Below are positions 31,196 through 40,751 of a stretch of DNA of 64,000 nucleotides, in pieces. How positions within the stretch are numbered: the first letter of the stretch is position 1; each line of letters starts with the position of its first letter. Origin of the DNA: an uncultured Alphaproteobacteria bacterium. Lineage in GTDB: Bacteria > Pseudomonadota > Alphaproteobacteria > HIMB59 > GCA-002718135. The stretch covers positions 62,001 to 126,000 of the forward strand of contig CACMEY010000001.1 in NCBI GenBank assembly GCA_902612805.1, in the 5' to 3' direction. A program made the position numbers and the translations under genes. The notes beneath the pieces were generated by a model. It worked only from the letters and a program-made list of their open reading frames with translations, did not search any database and was not told where the DNA came from.

Positions 31196-31945
31196 TTGAG
31201 TAAAAATCTAAAAATAAGACTTGATCAGCTTTTAATTGATAGAAACTTAGCTGAAACTAAATCAAAAGCCCAATCTATGATCATGGCTGGTCAAGTTTAT
31301 GTAAACGATAAAATTATTACAAAAAGTGGTAACAGTTTTAATGAAAACTCAAAAATAAAAATTAAACAACTTCATCCTCCATGGGTATCAAGAGGTGCAT
31401 TAAAATTACTTAAAGCAATTGATTATTTTAAAATTGATATTGAAAATAAAATTTGTCTAGATATTGGTTCATCAACTGGTGGATTCACTGAAGTTCTTTT
31501 AAAAAAAAACGCTAAAAAAATATATTCTATTGACGTTGGTACAAATCAACTTCATGAAAAATTAAAAAAAGAAAAAAAAATTATTAGTATAGAAAATTTT
31601 AATGCTAAATATTTAGATAACTCAATAATTCATGAAAAAATTAATTTAGTAGTCTGTGATGTTAGTTTCATTAGTCTAACAAAGGTTATAGAACCTAGTC
31701 TGAAGCTTTTATCAAGTAAAGCTGAGATTATTTCACTAATTAAGCCTCAATTTGAAACTAATAAAATAAATTTGAAAAAAGGTATTGTGAAAGATCCATT
31801 TATTCATGAACAAGTATGTAATGATATATCGAATTGGTTTAAAAAAACAATTAAGGCTGAAGTTGTAGGTTTAGTTGAAAGTCCAATAACTGGACCAAAA
31901 GGAAATAAAGAATTTTTGATTTATAGTATTTTAAAGAAATCTTAA
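31196..31945 (+). CDS. tlyA: TlyA family rRNA 2'-O-methyltransferase
   Basis: 249 residues. An S4 RNA-binding domain (about 5-65: [25 protein letters not shown]) is followed by an FtsJ-like methyltransferase domain with SAM motif [16 protein letters not shown] and the catalytic-type [12 protein letters not shown]. The TTG at 31196 is the only start that keeps the S4 domain whole. Convergent with aroC, overlapping 15 bp. Confidence 0.92.
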   Translation: MSKNLKIRLDQLLIDRNLAETKSKAQSMIMAGQVYVNDKIITKSGNSFNENSKIKIKQLHPPWVSRGALKLLKAIDYFKIDIENKICLDIGSSTGGFTEVLLKKNAKKIYSIDVGTNQLHEKLKKEKKIISIENFNAKYLDNSIIHEKINLVVCDVSFISLTKVIEPSLKLLSSKAEIISLIKPQFETNKINLKKGIVKDPFIHEQVCNDISNWFKKTIKAEVVGLVESPITGPKGNKEFLIYSILKKS

Positions 31946-33001
31946 ACAATGATCAGCTATAGTTGTGGCAACCATTGCTTCACCAACAGGAACAGCTCTT
32001 ATACCAACACATGGATCATGACGACCTTTAGTAGATATTGTTGTTTCTTTTAATTTTGTATTAATTGTTTTTTTTGGGGATAATATTGAGCTTGTAGGTT
32101 TTACTACAAATCTAGTAATTAATTCTTGGCCTGTTGTAATACCCCCAAGAACTCCACCATTATTATTTGAAAGAAATAAAGGTTTTTTATTTTTTATTCT
32201 CATTTCATCAACATTAGAAATTCCAGTTTCATAAACACTACTAAATCCATTTCCCATTTCTACTCCCTTAACAGCATTAATAGACATTAATGCCTTAGCA
32301 ATATCAGAGTCTATTTTTTCATAAATAGGTTCTCCTAATCCAGCTGGCAAACCTTTCACTCTGATTTCAATTATTGCACCTAAAGAGGAACCAGATTTTC
32401 TTGCAGTTTGTATGTCGTTTTCCCATATTTTAATAATTTCTTTATCAGGACTCCAAAAATTATTTTTTGGAATAAAATTATTATTCCAATTATCATAATT
32501 AATTTTATGATTACCTATTTGAATTAATGCACCTGTTATTACAACTTGATTTTTAATTTTATTTTTTATGATTTTTCTTGCTATTGCCCCTGCTGCTACT
32601 CTCATTGCAGTTTCTCTAGCACTAGATCTACCACCACCCCTATAATCTCTTATGCCATATTTTTTCCAATATGTATAATCTGCATGACCTGGTCTAAATT
32701 TACTTTTGATATCACCATAATCTTTTGATCTCTGATCTTGATTGTAGATAATTAGAGAAATAGGATGACCTGTTGTTTTTCCCTCAAAAGTTCCAGATAG
32801 TATTTCAACTTTATCCTCTTCTTTTCTTTGAGTTGTAAATTTTGACTGACCAGGTTTTCTTTTATCTAAATAGGGTTGAATATCTTTTTCAGTTAAATTT
32901 ATGTTTGATGGCACTCCATCGACAACACAACCAATAGCTTTACCATGGCTTTCTCCCCATGTAGTAAAGTTAAAGATTTTTCCTATTGAATTTGAAGTCA
33001 T
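31931..33001 (-). CDS. aroC: Chorismate synthase
   Basis: 356 residues. Signatures: [18 protein letters not shown] at the start, [18 protein letters not shown], and [17 protein letters not shown] near the end. It makes chorismate from EPSP using reduced FMN. Its ATG overlaps the fabI stop by 4 bp. Confidence 0.98.
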   Translation of the reverse strand: MTSNSIGKIFNFTTWGESHGKAIGCVVDGVPSNINLTEKDIQPYLDKRKPGQSKFTTQRKEEDKVEILSGTFEGKTTGHPISLIIYNQDQRSKDYGDIKSKFRPGHADYTYWKKYGIRDYRGGGRSSARETAMRVAAGAIARKIIKNKIKNQVVITGALIQIGNHKINYDNWNNNFIPKNNFWSPDKEIIKIWENDIQTARKSGSSLGAIIEIRVKGLPAGLGEPIYEKIDSDIAKALMSINAVKGVEMGNGFSSVYETGISNVDEMRIKNKKPLFLSNNNGGVLGGITTGQELITRFVVKPTSSILSPKKTINTKLKETTISTKGRHDPCVGIRAVPVGEAMVATTIADHCLRFL

Positions 33002-33825
33002 TTTTTAGAATTTGTAAATTCACCTAATAATTCTGAAACACTTTCACTCTCATCAACTGCAACCATTCCTACAGTATGATAGCCACAATCGACATGTTGT
33101 ATCTCACCAGTAACGGCACTCCCAAGATCACTTAAGAGATACAAAGCAGAATTTCCAACATCTTGCTGATTTACATTTCTTTTAAGTGGAGCATTAAGCT
33201 CATTCCATTTTAGAATAAATCTAAAATCACCTATTCCTGATGCTGCCAAAGTTTTAATTGGCCCAGCACTAATAGCATTAACTCTTATATTTTTTTCTCC
33301 CAAATCAACTGCTAAATATCTAACACTTGCCTCTAAAGCTGCTTTTGCAACTCCCATAACATTATAATGAGGCATAACTTGTTCTGATCCATAATATGTT
33401 AAAGTTAAAATTGATCCACCATTATTCATTAAAGGTTCTGCTAGCCTACAAGCTTCTGTAAAAGAATAACATGATATATGCATAGTTTGTTTAAAATTAT
33501 CAGAAGATGTATTGTAATATTTACCTCTTAATTCATCTTTGTTAGAAAAACCAATTCCATGAACAAGAAAATCTAATTCACCCCATTTATTTTTAAGTGT
33601 TTCAAAAACGTTATTCATACTTTGTGAGTCTGAAACATCACAAGGAATAATAGTGTTAGACCCTATTTCTTCTGCAAGTGGCTGAACTCTTTTCTTAAGA
33701 GCTTCTCCTTGATAAGTAAGTGCAATTTCTGCTCCCTGTTCTGCTAATTTTTTCGCAATACCCCAAGCAATAGATCTGTCATTTGCCACTCCCATAATCA
33801 GACCTTTTTTATTTTGCATCAACAT
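32998..33825 (-). CDS. fabI: Enoyl-[acyl-carrier-protein] reductase FabI
   Basis: About 275 residues from the ATG at 33825 ([16 protein letters not shown]); an ATG at 33819 is equally possible. The frame stays open to 33969, but the added AT-rich, tyrosine-rich stretch has no family counterpart and would run into divergent pdxH, so it is excluded. SDR features: [21 protein letters not shown], and active-site [19 protein letters not shown] with Tyr and Lys spaced as in FabI. Last reductive step of type II fatty acid synthesis; NADH dependent. Confidence 0.95.
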   Translation of the reverse strand: MLMQNKKGLIMGVANDRSIAWGIAKKLAEQGAEIALTYQGEALKKRVQPLAEEIGSNTIIPCDVSDSQSMNNVFETLKNKWGELDFLVHGIGFSNKDELRGKYYNTSSDNFKQTMHISCYSFTEACRLAEPLMNNGGSILTLTYYGSEQVMPHYNVMGVAKAALEASVRYLAVDLGEKNIRVNAISAGPIKTLAASGIGDFRFILKWNELNAPLKRNVNQQDVGNSALYLLSDLGSAVTGEIQHVDCGYHTVGMVAVDESESVSELLGEFTNSKK

Positions 33826-33893
33826 ATTGTAAATCAGTGTTTTTTTATAAATATAGATATATATACTTATAAAATAATATTCATATCTATAAT

Positions 33894-34499
33894 ATGCAAT
33901 CAAATCAAAAATTAATAAATTCTGATAAAAAACCAATTGAACTTTTTCAAGAATGGTTTGAAGAGGCAAAGAAAAGTGAAATCAATGATCCAAATGCTAT
34001 GAACCTTGCTACTATATCTTCTGATGGCAAACCCAGCTCGCGAATTGTTTTACTTAAATCATATGATGATAAAGGGTTTGTTTTTTACACAAATTCAAAT
34101 AGCAAAAAAGGTAGAGCAATTAAAAACAACGATAGTGTAGCTTTAAATTTTCATTGGAAAACACTTCAAAGACAAATAAGAATAGAAGGTAATGTTTCAC
34201 AAATTTCAAACGCTGAAGCTGATGAATATTATAATTCAAGGCCACTAGGAAGTAGAATAGGAGCTTGGGCTTCATTACAGTCAGAAGAACTAGATGATAG
34301 ATCGACATTAACTAAAAGAGTAGAAGAGTTTGAAAAAAAATTTTCAGATAATGATGTACCAAGACCTTCACATTGGAATGGTTACTTAGTATCACCTATA
34401 TTAATTGAATTTTGGCAAGATATGCCATTTAGATTGCATGACAGACTTGAATTCCGTAGGGAAAATGATGGTTGGGTTACAAGAAAATTATATCCTTAA
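33894..34499 (+). CDS. pdxH: Pyridoxamine 5'-phosphate oxidase
   Basis: 201 residues. Seen: PNAMNLATISSDGKPSSRIVLLK (in two parts, NAMNLATIS and SRIVLLKSYD), FYTNSNSKKGRAI, SRPLGSRIGAWAS and the C-terminal FWQDMPFRLHDRLEFRR. An FMN enzyme making pyridoxal phosphate. Divergent from fabI over 68 bp. Its stop TAA overlaps the convergent gene stop at TTAA 34496-34499. Confidence 0.97.
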   Translation: MQSNQKLINSDKKPIELFQEWFEEAKKSEINDPNAMNLATISSDGKPSSRIVLLKSYDDKGFVFYTNSNSKKGRAIKNNDSVALNFHWKTLQRQIRIEGNVSQISNAEADEYYNSRPLGSRIGAWASLQSEELDDRSTLTKRVEEFEKKFSDNDVPRPSHWNGYLVSPILIEFWQDMPFRLHDRLEFRRENDGWVTRKLYP

Positions 34500-34930
34500 T
34501 TATCTTCTTTCCATTTTTGTAAAATCCATGAACTAGAATTTGATTTATTGTCACCACCTATACCCCAAAGTAACTCTATATTGTTTTTTTCACAGAATAT
34601 TGATTCTGGTGTTGTACTATTATTTCTATCACCTCCATTTGCAAATTTAATAATTGATTTTGGATATTTATTTTTTACTTTTTTAAGACCATCGATGCAC
34701 GTTTTATCTCCGTCATCAAATTCTATAACATCAATAACATTTTTTAACTCATTCATAATTATAGTTCTTTCAATAAAAGGAAGAAATTCCTTACCTTTCT
34801 TTTTTTGAAGCCATAAATCAGAATTTAGCAAAACTACAACTTCACCATGTTTAGCAGCTTCTTTAATTAATTTTATATGACCACTGTGAATTGGGTCAAA
34901 ACCTCCACTGACAACAACTATTTCACGCAT
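34496..34930 (-). CDS. Cytidylyltransferase-like nucleotidyltransferase
   Basis: 144 residues. The motif GGFDPIHSGHIKLIKEA has the HxGH nucleotide-binding site, and ERTIIMNEL resembles the second signature of the TagD/RfaE2/NMNAT superfamily; FANGGDRNNSTTPE follows, as in the heptose or glycerol phosphate branch. Substrate cannot be assigned. It overlaps pyrE by 8 bp. Other options are a pantetheine-phosphate or FAD synthetase-like enzyme, but length and motifs fit RfaE2-like proteins best. Confidence 0.75.
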   Translation of the reverse strand: MREIVVVSGGFDPIHSGHIKLIKEAAKHGEVVVLLNSDLWLQKKKGKEFLPFIERTIIMNELKNVIDVIEFDDGDKTCIDGLKKVKNKYPKSIIKFANGGDRNNSTTPESIFCEKNNIELLWGIGGDNKSNSSSWILQKWKEDN

Positions 34931-35558
34931 ACTTGCTTCTCCATTTTTCTGGATCTTCTAAAAATTCTTTTAAGTTTGAAACCTTATTTTCAGAATATAT
35001 TTTTTCGCTTTCAATATAATTTATTACATCTTTCCAAGTACACAGTGAGTGCATATTTACATTTAATTTAAATAATTCTGATTCATTGAAATTAAAAATA
35101 TCATAATAAAATATTACAAATATATCTTTAACTTTTAATCCAGCTTCACGCATTGCGTTAACAAAAATTATTTTACTACCTCCATCAGTAGCTAGATCTT
35201 CAACTAAAAGAGCTTTTTGATTTTTTTCAAATTCACCTTCAATTTGTTTGTTTTTTCCAAAACCTTTTGTTTTTTTTCTAATATAAATCATTTGTTTATC
35301 TAATTTTTGAGAAATAAAAGCAGCGTAAGGAATTCCAGCGGTCTCCCCACCAGCAATAATTTCTGTCTCAATATTATTTTTAGTTATATAATCTATGGCT
35401 TTATCAATTATAAAATTTCTTTCTTTTGTAAAAGAAATAATTTTTCTACAATCAACATATACAGGACTAGCCAAGCCTGATGTAAGAGTAAAATATTTAT
35501 CAAATGAAAAATTAATAGACTTTATATCTACTAATATTTTAGCTATCTCTTTAGACAT
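34923..35558 (-). CDS. pyrE: Orotate phosphoribosyltransferase
   Basis: 211 residues. The PRPP-binding motif is ALLVEDLATDGGSKI (about 120-134); TSGLASPVYVDCRKI near residue 30 and AGGETAGIPYAAFI are the family blocks. It makes OMP from orotate and PRPP in pyrimidine synthesis. It follows the stress protein gene by 4 bp. Confidence 0.95.
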   Translation of the reverse strand: MSKEIAKILVDIKSINFSFDKYFTLTSGLASPVYVDCRKIISFTKERNFIIDKAIDYITKNNIETEIIAGGETAGIPYAAFISQKLDKQMIYIRKKTKGFGKNKQIEGEFEKNQKALLVEDLATDGGSKIIFVNAMREAGLKVKDIFVIFYYDIFNFNESELFKLNVNMHSLCTWKDVINYIESEKIYSENKVSNLKEFLEDPEKWRSKYA

Positions 35559-35562
35559 TTTT

Positions 35563-36036
35563 TTAAGTTATTTGCGCAATATGTTCAAATGATAAATTTC
35601 CAGGCACAATCATTATTGGTATTCTTAGGTTTGTTATTTCATTACTCACCAGAGAAGTTATTATTGGACCAGGGTTTTTACTATTTGGATCAGTATTGGC
35701 AGCTAAAACAAGAACATTAATATTTTTTTCCTCATCTAATAATTGTTTTAATTCAGATATAGTATCCCCCTCTCTTAAAGAGAGAGCAGGATAGTCACCT
35801 GTTCTTTCTTGGACAAATGAGGCAGCTTTTTTAAGAATTGTTTCTGCTTCTTCTCTAGCTTCCTCTTTCATAATGTCTGTAACACCCTTGGTTGTTAGAA
35901 CATCCAAAGGCTCTATGAATGTTGCAATTATAATCTTTCTTCCTGTTTTTTTTGATCTTGCACAAGCATATTCAAGAGCTGTATTCATTTCTTCTGAATT
36001 ATCTGCAACAACTAGAATATATCTATCATCACTCAT
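35563..36036 (-). CDS. Universal stress protein family protein
   Basis: 157 residues of the UspA fold: ILVVADNSEEMNTALEYACA at the start, the middle LSLREGDTISELKQLLDE and a late IPIMIVPG. The ATP-binding loop GxxGxxxxSxxxxxV of ATP-type Usp proteins is not clear, so nucleotide binding is uncertain. Its ATG overlaps the TIGR02186 gene stop (ATGA), tying it to the sulfur exporter genes. Confidence 0.85.
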   Translation of the reverse strand: MSDDRYILVVADNSEEMNTALEYACARSKKTGRKIIIATFIEPLDVLTTKGVTDIMKEEAREEAETILKKAASFVQERTGDYPALSLREGDTISELKQLLDEEKNINVLVLAANTDPNSKNPGPIITSLVSNEITNLRIPIMIVPGNLSFEHIAQIT

Positions 36037-36797
36037 TTACTTCTCCTAAATAAAGCAGCAGCAATAAAACCTGAAAATATTGAAAAGATAATTACAAAAA
36101 CTCCGTATGTAGCTGCATTTTCATTAGCAAAGTCAAATATTTGACTTCCTATACCAGTTTTTTTTATAACTATATTTTTTTGATCAGTACTCATAATTGT
36201 ATTATTTCTTATATAGTAAATATCAACATTATAAATCCCTGGTATTGTATTTGTTGGAAAAAAAACACTAGTTTGAAATAATTTATCTTTGATCTTTTTC
36301 ATTTCAAAACTTTTATAAAATGATTGTTCTTTTTTTATTCTAACAAAATTTTCATTCCAATTTTTTTGGTCATTTTTGAAAATAAAATTTTGATTAAAAG
36401 TCTTATTATTTAAAATTTTTTCAAAACTTAGATCCTCATTAATTAATATCGATTCAGGCAAGATATCGTTAATTTCTTTTGAGGAGGATAAAAAGAATAA
36501 AGACGGTATGTTACTATAGGTAACGTATTGATTATTTATCCATATTCCAAAATACCTTTCTTTTTTTTGTATTCTCATTTTTGATGGTGGCCCTTTTATT
36601 GTCAAAAGTGTCTCATGATCATTTTTTAGTAATCCAAAAATAATAATTTCTTTTCCATTAAAATCTGTTTTTAATTCAATACTATCCTCAGATAAGTCAA
36701 AGTAAATTTCTTCAGCATTAAGAAAGTTATAAAAAAAAATTACAGTCAATAAAATTGTTAGATTAAAAGCAAACTTTATATATAAATTTTTAATCAT
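36033..36797 (-). CDS. TIGR02186 family membrane-anchored protein
   Basis: 254 residues. A signal-like hydrophobic N-terminus (about 9-26) is followed by a large beta-rich extracytoplasmic domain (with IIIFGLLKNDHETLLTIKGP) and a single C-terminal membrane helix (about 232-249) with a basic end RRSK. This layout and the neighbouring TauE/SafE gene match TIGR02186, an alphaproteobacterial family of unknown function that travels with sulfite/sulfonate exporters. Overlaps the next gene by 8 bp. Confidence 0.78.
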   Translation of the reverse strand: MIKNLYIKFAFNLTILLTVIFFYNFLNAEEIYFDLSEDSIELKTDFNGKEIIIFGLLKNDHETLLTIKGPPSKMRIQKKERYFGIWINNQYVTYSNIPSLFFLSSSKEINDILPESILINEDLSFEKILNNKTFNQNFIFKNDQKNWNENFVRIKKEQSFYKSFEMKKIKDKLFQTSVFFPTNTIPGIYNVDIYYIRNNTIMSTDQKNIVIKKTGIGSQIFDFANENAATYGVFVIIFSIFSGFIAAALFRRSK

Positions 36798-37197
36798 CTA
36801 TTTTTGTCACTTCTAAAATATAAAATTCTAAATAAAATCCAATTAATGCAAAAATTGATACTAATAAAAAAGATGCTTTCTCAATCAATATATCAATCAC
36901 TAATATATTTTTTTGCATAAGCATATAAATAGGAATTACAGTGGATAAAATAACTATACTTAGTTTTGCAAATGAATCATTAAATAATATGTCTTTAAAT
37001 ATTTTATTAAGATCTTTTTTAATAAATACTCTGAAATTTGACCAAATATAAATTTTGTTAAATGAGTTTATAACAATTATTAGAATTAAAAAATATTCAA
37101 TATTCTCGAGATTAAAACCAATGGTTGTAAAAATAAAATATATGAAGAGACAAACTACGATCAATAAATTAGTTGAAAAATTAAATATTGATATCAT
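36790..37197 (-). CDS. Unrecognised 135-residue four-helix membrane protein
   Basis: Not recognised. Four hydrophobic segments (about 9-27, 33-48, 75-92, 98-125) with a basic cytoplasmic loop (RVFIKKDLNKIFKD) between the second and third. It sits inside the operon between the TauE/SafE exporter (4-bp overlap) and TIGR02186 (8-bp overlap), so it is expressed and probably works with them. Size and topology recall PsiE-like proteins but no motif supports that. Confidence 0.65.
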   Translation of the reverse strand: MISIFNFSTNLLIVVCLFIYFIFTTIGFNLENIEYFLILIIVINSFNKIYIWSNFRVFIKKDLNKIFKDILFNDSFAKLSIVILSTVIPIYMLMQKNILVIDILIEKASFLLVSIFALIGFYLEFYILEVTKIDD

Positions 37198-38108
37198 ATC
37201 ATTACCAATGAAAATAAATCATTAGGTCTTAAAACTAGATCTGTAAAAATTTTACCACAAACACCCAATACTAATATAGCCAAAATACCTCTCAAATATT
37301 CTGCTTTTAATTTAGATCCAAAAATTACACCAATTTGTGCACCAATAACTCCTCCAAATATCATTAGTGCAGACAGCACAATATCTACATTATAATTTAT
37401 GTAGGATTGAAAGAATGTTGCATTAGCAGTAACAAAAATGATTTGAAATAAAGATGTCCCAACTACTATACTTGTCGGCATTCCAAGTATGTATACCATT
37501 GCAGGTATCATTATAAATCCTCCTCCAACTCCCATCATTGCCGACATTACTCCAACTGCGAACCCTATTAGTACAGGTGGTATCGCACTTATATAAAGTT
37601 TTGATCTATGAAAGCGAACTTTGAATGGAAGTCCGTGAAACCAAGAATGTTGATGCAGTTTTGTTCTTTTAGTGTTTCTTGCTCTATAGTGTTTTATTGT
37701 GGTTCTTGCGCTTTCAAAAGCCATACTAAAACCGATAAAACCTAAAAAGAAAAGAAATAATAACTGAATAACTAAATCTATTTGTCCAAAGTTTTTTAGA
37801 TAACTGAAAATATTTACACCAACTGTGGAGCCAATTAAACCTCCTATTAAAAGGAATATACCCATCTTTATATCAACATTTCTTTTTCTCCAGTGAGCAA
37901 TAAAACCTGAAACTGAAGTTGCTAAAACGTGCGGAGCTTCAGAACCAACAGCTACAACTGGAGGTATCCCTAAAAAAATTAATAGTGGTGTCATTAAAAA
38001 TCCACCACCAACACCAAAAATTCCTGAAAGTATCCCTATACTCATACCAATAAAGATAATAAGAAAAATATTGACGTTCATTTCAGCTATTGGAAGGTAA
38101 ATTGACAT
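37194..38108 (-). CDS. TauE/SafE family sulfite exporter
   Basis: 304 residues, about eight membrane helices. The two internal repeats of the family show as GIFGVGGGFLMTPLLIFLG (about 27-45) and SAMMGVGGGFIMIPAMVYILG (split; core MMGVGGGFIMIPAM, near 190). A cytoplasmic basic insert (ARTTIKHYRARNTKRTKLHQ) lies between the halves, as in the alphaproteobacterial branch paired with TIGR02186. Probably exports sulfite or organosulfonate anions; the substrate is inferred. Confidence 0.9.
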   Translation of the reverse strand: MSIYLPIAEMNVNIFLIIFIGMSIGILSGIFGVGGGFLMTPLLIFLGIPPVVAVGSEAPHVLATSVSGFIAHWRKRNVDIKMGIFLLIGGLIGSTVGVNIFSYLKNFGQIDLVIQLLFLFFLGFIGFSMAFESARTTIKHYRARNTKRTKLHQHSWFHGLPFKVRFHRSKLYISAIPPVLIGFAVGVMSAMMGVGGGFIMIPAMVYILGMPTSIVVGTSLFQIIFVTANATFFQSYINYNVDIVLSALMIFGGVIGAQIGVIFGSKLKAEYLRGILAILVLGVCGKIFTDLVLRPNDLFSLVMI

Positions 38109-38171
38109 ATTTTTTTATGAATTTTATATAATTATTACTTAATAAGTACAAATTATATTTATTTTAGAAAA

Positions 38172-39266
38172 TTATATAAAATTATTTAGTACTATGATTC
38201 CGATATAACTTACAATTCCAACACAACAAGCTGCAGAAAAACCAACATAAAATGGTCTTATGCCTAAGCTTTTTAAAGAAACTAAATTTGTACTTATGCC
38301 AACAGCTGCCATTGCTATTGCTAAAGAATACTCGGCGATAGATTTAATAATATTGATGATTAATTGCCAGTTATTATTGGTTAATATTTCAAAAGCTAAA
38401 TTACTATTTTGAATTCCATAATCTCCAATTGATCTTATAAGACCCATAAGAATAAAACCAATTATGAAAATTGGAAACATAGATATTATTGATGGTTTGC
38501 TATTATTTTTACCAATATTATTTCTTAGATACATATAGCTTATTGTAGGAATAACGATTATCATACTGACATTTCTTACTAATTTTGTAATTGTCGCTAT
38601 ATCCATAGTTTTTGGTGAATTGAATTGTTCCGCATATATCAATCCAGCCCCAGCAACTTGAGCAGTTTCATGTATTGAAGTTCCAAGAAATAATCCTGAT
38701 GCTAACTCATCTCCACTAAAAAGATAATATGCCATAAATGGATAGAGGAACATTGCAATTATTCCAAATATTGTAATATTAGCTATGGCATAAGCTACTT
38801 CCTCTTTATCAGCATTAATTGCAGGACTAGTTGCTACAATTGCAGATGCTCCACAAATACTTGTTCCAACTGCAATTAATGATCCCATTTTTGAAGAAAC
38901 ATTTAATAACTTGCATAAATAATTTACAACCAAGATTGATATAATAATACAAGCAACAATTAGAGGTATTCCAATTATTCCAACTTTAAAAATATCTAAA
39001 AGACCTAGTCTAATACCAAGACATATTATTCCTAATCTTAGAATAAATTTTAAAGAAAACTTAATTCCTTCTAATAAAAAATTATTAATATGAAATATAT
39101 TTCCTATCAAAAGACCAAATATTATTGATAGCATTATTGGAGATATTGGACTTTTATTTAAATTTAAAATTTCTTTTCCAATAAAATCACTTAGATATAT
39201 GCCTGAATAAGCAATTACAAAGCAAAATATAATTCCTGGAAATATTTTATATATTGAGCTTACCAT
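38172..39266 (-). CDS. YeiH family putative sulfate/sulfur-anion exporter
   Basis: 364 residues with about ten membrane helices. Family blocks: LSPIMLSIIFGLLIGN-like text (SPIMLSIIFGLLIGN), LRLGIICLGIRLGL, GTSICGASAIVATSP, and FLGTSIHETAQVAGAG. YeiH proteins are predicted anion transporters, tied to sulfur metabolism in several bacteria. It is 63 bp upstream of the TauE/SafE gene on the same strand, so a joint role in sulfur-anion traffic is likely, but transport has not been shown. Confidence 0.88.
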   Translation of the reverse strand: MVSSIYKIFPGIIFCFVIAYSGIYLSDFIGKEILNLNKSPISPIMLSIIFGLLIGNIFHINNFLLEGIKFSLKFILRLGIICLGIRLGLLDIFKVGIIGIPLIVACIIISILVVNYLCKLLNVSSKMGSLIAVGTSICGASAIVATSPAINADKEEVAYAIANITIFGIIAMFLYPFMAYYLFSGDELASGLFLGTSIHETAQVAGAGLIYAEQFNSPKTMDIATITKLVRNVSMIIVIPTISYMYLRNNIGKNNSKPSIISMFPIFIIGFILMGLIRSIGDYGIQNSNLAFEILTNNNWQLIINIIKSIAEYSLAIAMAAVGISTNLVSLKSLGIRPFYVGFSAACCVGIVSYIGIIVLNNFI

Positions 39267-39317
39267 TTAAAATATTCTTTATACAAAAAAAATATTTTTT
39301 ACATATTTATATCAAAT

Positions 39318-39920
39318 TTAGATATTTTTTGCAGTATTCCATTCTTCTTGAGTATTAACATTGAAAAAATTTTTTTCTTGGCTTTTATCGAATTCAACAA
39401 ATTTATATTTGTGCTTTTTAACCCAAAACATAATTTTACTATTTTTTAAAATTAACTCATTTTCTAAACTAGTTATTAACGATATATGCCACATTGCTAT
39501 TACAGGATGATGTCTACTATTTGATCTTGCAATCAATATTTTTACATTTTCATCATATGCCTCTAAAAACTTATCGAAAAGATTATCGGGTAAAAATGGA
39601 GTATCACTTGGAACAGTAAAAACCCATTCTTTGTTTGTGTAATTTTCTTTAGCCCATAACATTGATGTGTGAATTCCTGCTAAAGGTCCCACAAAACCTT
39701 TGAATCTATCTTCAATTACTGGGTAATTAATTTTCTTAAAACTTTTTAAGTCATTAGCATTTATTATTATTTCATTACTATATTTTTTAAGCTTGTTTAT
39801 TATTTTGTCTAAGATTGTAATTCCATTTATTTTAGCAAAAGCTTTAAATCCACCTCCAAATCTTTTTGATTGACCTCCAGCAAGTATGGCAAACAAAATT
39901 TTTTCCTTATTAATGGTCAA
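39318..39920 (-). CDS. mobA: Molybdenum cofactor guanylyltransferase MobA
   Basis: 200 residues. Nucleotide-binding start AILAGGQSKRFGGGFKAFAK, then VIEDRFKGFVGPLAGI and VPSDTPFLPDNLF, all typical of MobA, which attaches GMP to molybdopterin. The start is a TTG at 39920, overlapping the fdhD end by 11 bp; no ATG precedes the glycine-rich loop. Supplies bis-MGD to the formate dehydrogenase encoded 4 kb away. Confidence 0.92.
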   Translation of the reverse strand: MTINKEKILFAILAGGQSKRFGGGFKAFAKINGITILDKIINKLKKYSNEIIINANDLKSFKKINYPVIEDRFKGFVGPLAGIHTSMLWAKENYTNKEWVFTVPSDTPFLPDNLFDKFLEAYDENVKILIARSNSRHHPVIAMWHISLITSLENELILKNSKIMFWVKKHKYKFVEFDKSQEKNFFNVNTQEEWNTAKNI

Positions 39921-40725
39921 TTCTATGTTCTCCAGAAAGTGCTAAATATTTTTTTCCCTTTGCTCGTCCAATAAGTGTTAAATTCGAGCCTCTCGCCAGC
40001 TCTACACCCCATGCTGTGAATCCTGATCTAGAAATTAATATTGGAATACCCATTTTTATAGTTTTAATAACCATTTCACTAGTTAGTCTTCCTGTAGTGT
40101 AAAAAATTTTATTTGAAGAGCTAATTTTTTTTAAAAACATAAAACCAGCAATTTTATCTACAGCATTATGTCTCCCTACGTCTTCCATATAAATCAATGG
40201 TTTATTATTATGAATAATGGCACAACCATGTATTGCTCCTGTTTCTAAATATAAGCTAGGTGTCAATGTAATTTTTTTTGAAATTTCATAAATCCATTTA
40301 TGTTTAATTTTCTTTTTGGATTTTAATTTTGATTTTTTTATTTCCGCATAGATATCTCCAAATACTGTACCTATTGCACAACCACTAGTTGTTGTTTTCT
40401 TTCTTAATTTGTTTTCATAATTTGTTTTACGTTTTGTTCGTACAACAACCACACCTAAATCTTTATCAATTTCAACTTTTCTAATTTTGTCATTTTTCTT
40501 AAGCATATTTTGATTTAATAAATACCCAACTGCAAGATATTTTGGGTGATCACTAATAGACATTAGCGTTACTATCTCTTGATTATTAAGAAAAATTGTA
40601 AGAGCTTTTTCATTAATAACTTTAGAAATTATTTTATTTCCTTTCTCATCAAAACCATTTAGTTTTGTAATTAAGGACTTATTATTAATATCAGGTGAGA
40701 CTAAATATTTCTCTTTTTTTGCCAT
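39910..40725 (-). CDS. fdhD: Formate dehydrogenase sulfurtransferase FdhD (single-cysteine form)
   Basis: 271 residues. Family blocks: TTTSGCAIGTVFGD (111-124), ETGAIHGCAI, EDVGRHNAVDKI, YTTGRLTSEMV and ISRSGFTAWGVELA. FdhD passes sulfur from IscS to the molybdenum cofactor of FdhA-type enzymes. E. coli FdhD has two cysteines in a CxxC loop; here only C116 is present and the second position is G119, so transfer must rely on one cysteine. It is upstream of mobA in a two-gene operon, divergent from the tupB-like gene. Confidence 0.92.
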   Translation of the reverse strand: MAKKEKYLVSPDINNKSLITKLNGFDEKGNKIISKVINEKALTIFLNNQEIVTLMSISDHPKYLAVGYLLNQNMLKKNDKIRKVEIDKDLGVVVVRTKRKTNYENKLRKKTTTSGCAIGTVFGDIYAEIKKSKLKSKKKIKHKWIYEISKKITLTPSLYLETGAIHGCAIIHNNKPLIYMEDVGRHNAVDKIAGFMFLKKISSSNKIFYTTGRLTSEMVIKTIKMGIPILISRSGFTAWGVELARGSNLTLIGRAKGKKYLALSGEHRIDH

Positions 40726-40751
40726 ATGTTGTAATTAAACTAATAATATAA

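Noticed and set aside
33826..33969. A 48-residue N-terminal extension of fabI
   Set aside because: It is Tyr/Ile-rich intergenic translation, overlaps divergent pdxH and has no counterpart in FabI; the start at 33825 or 33819 is preferred.
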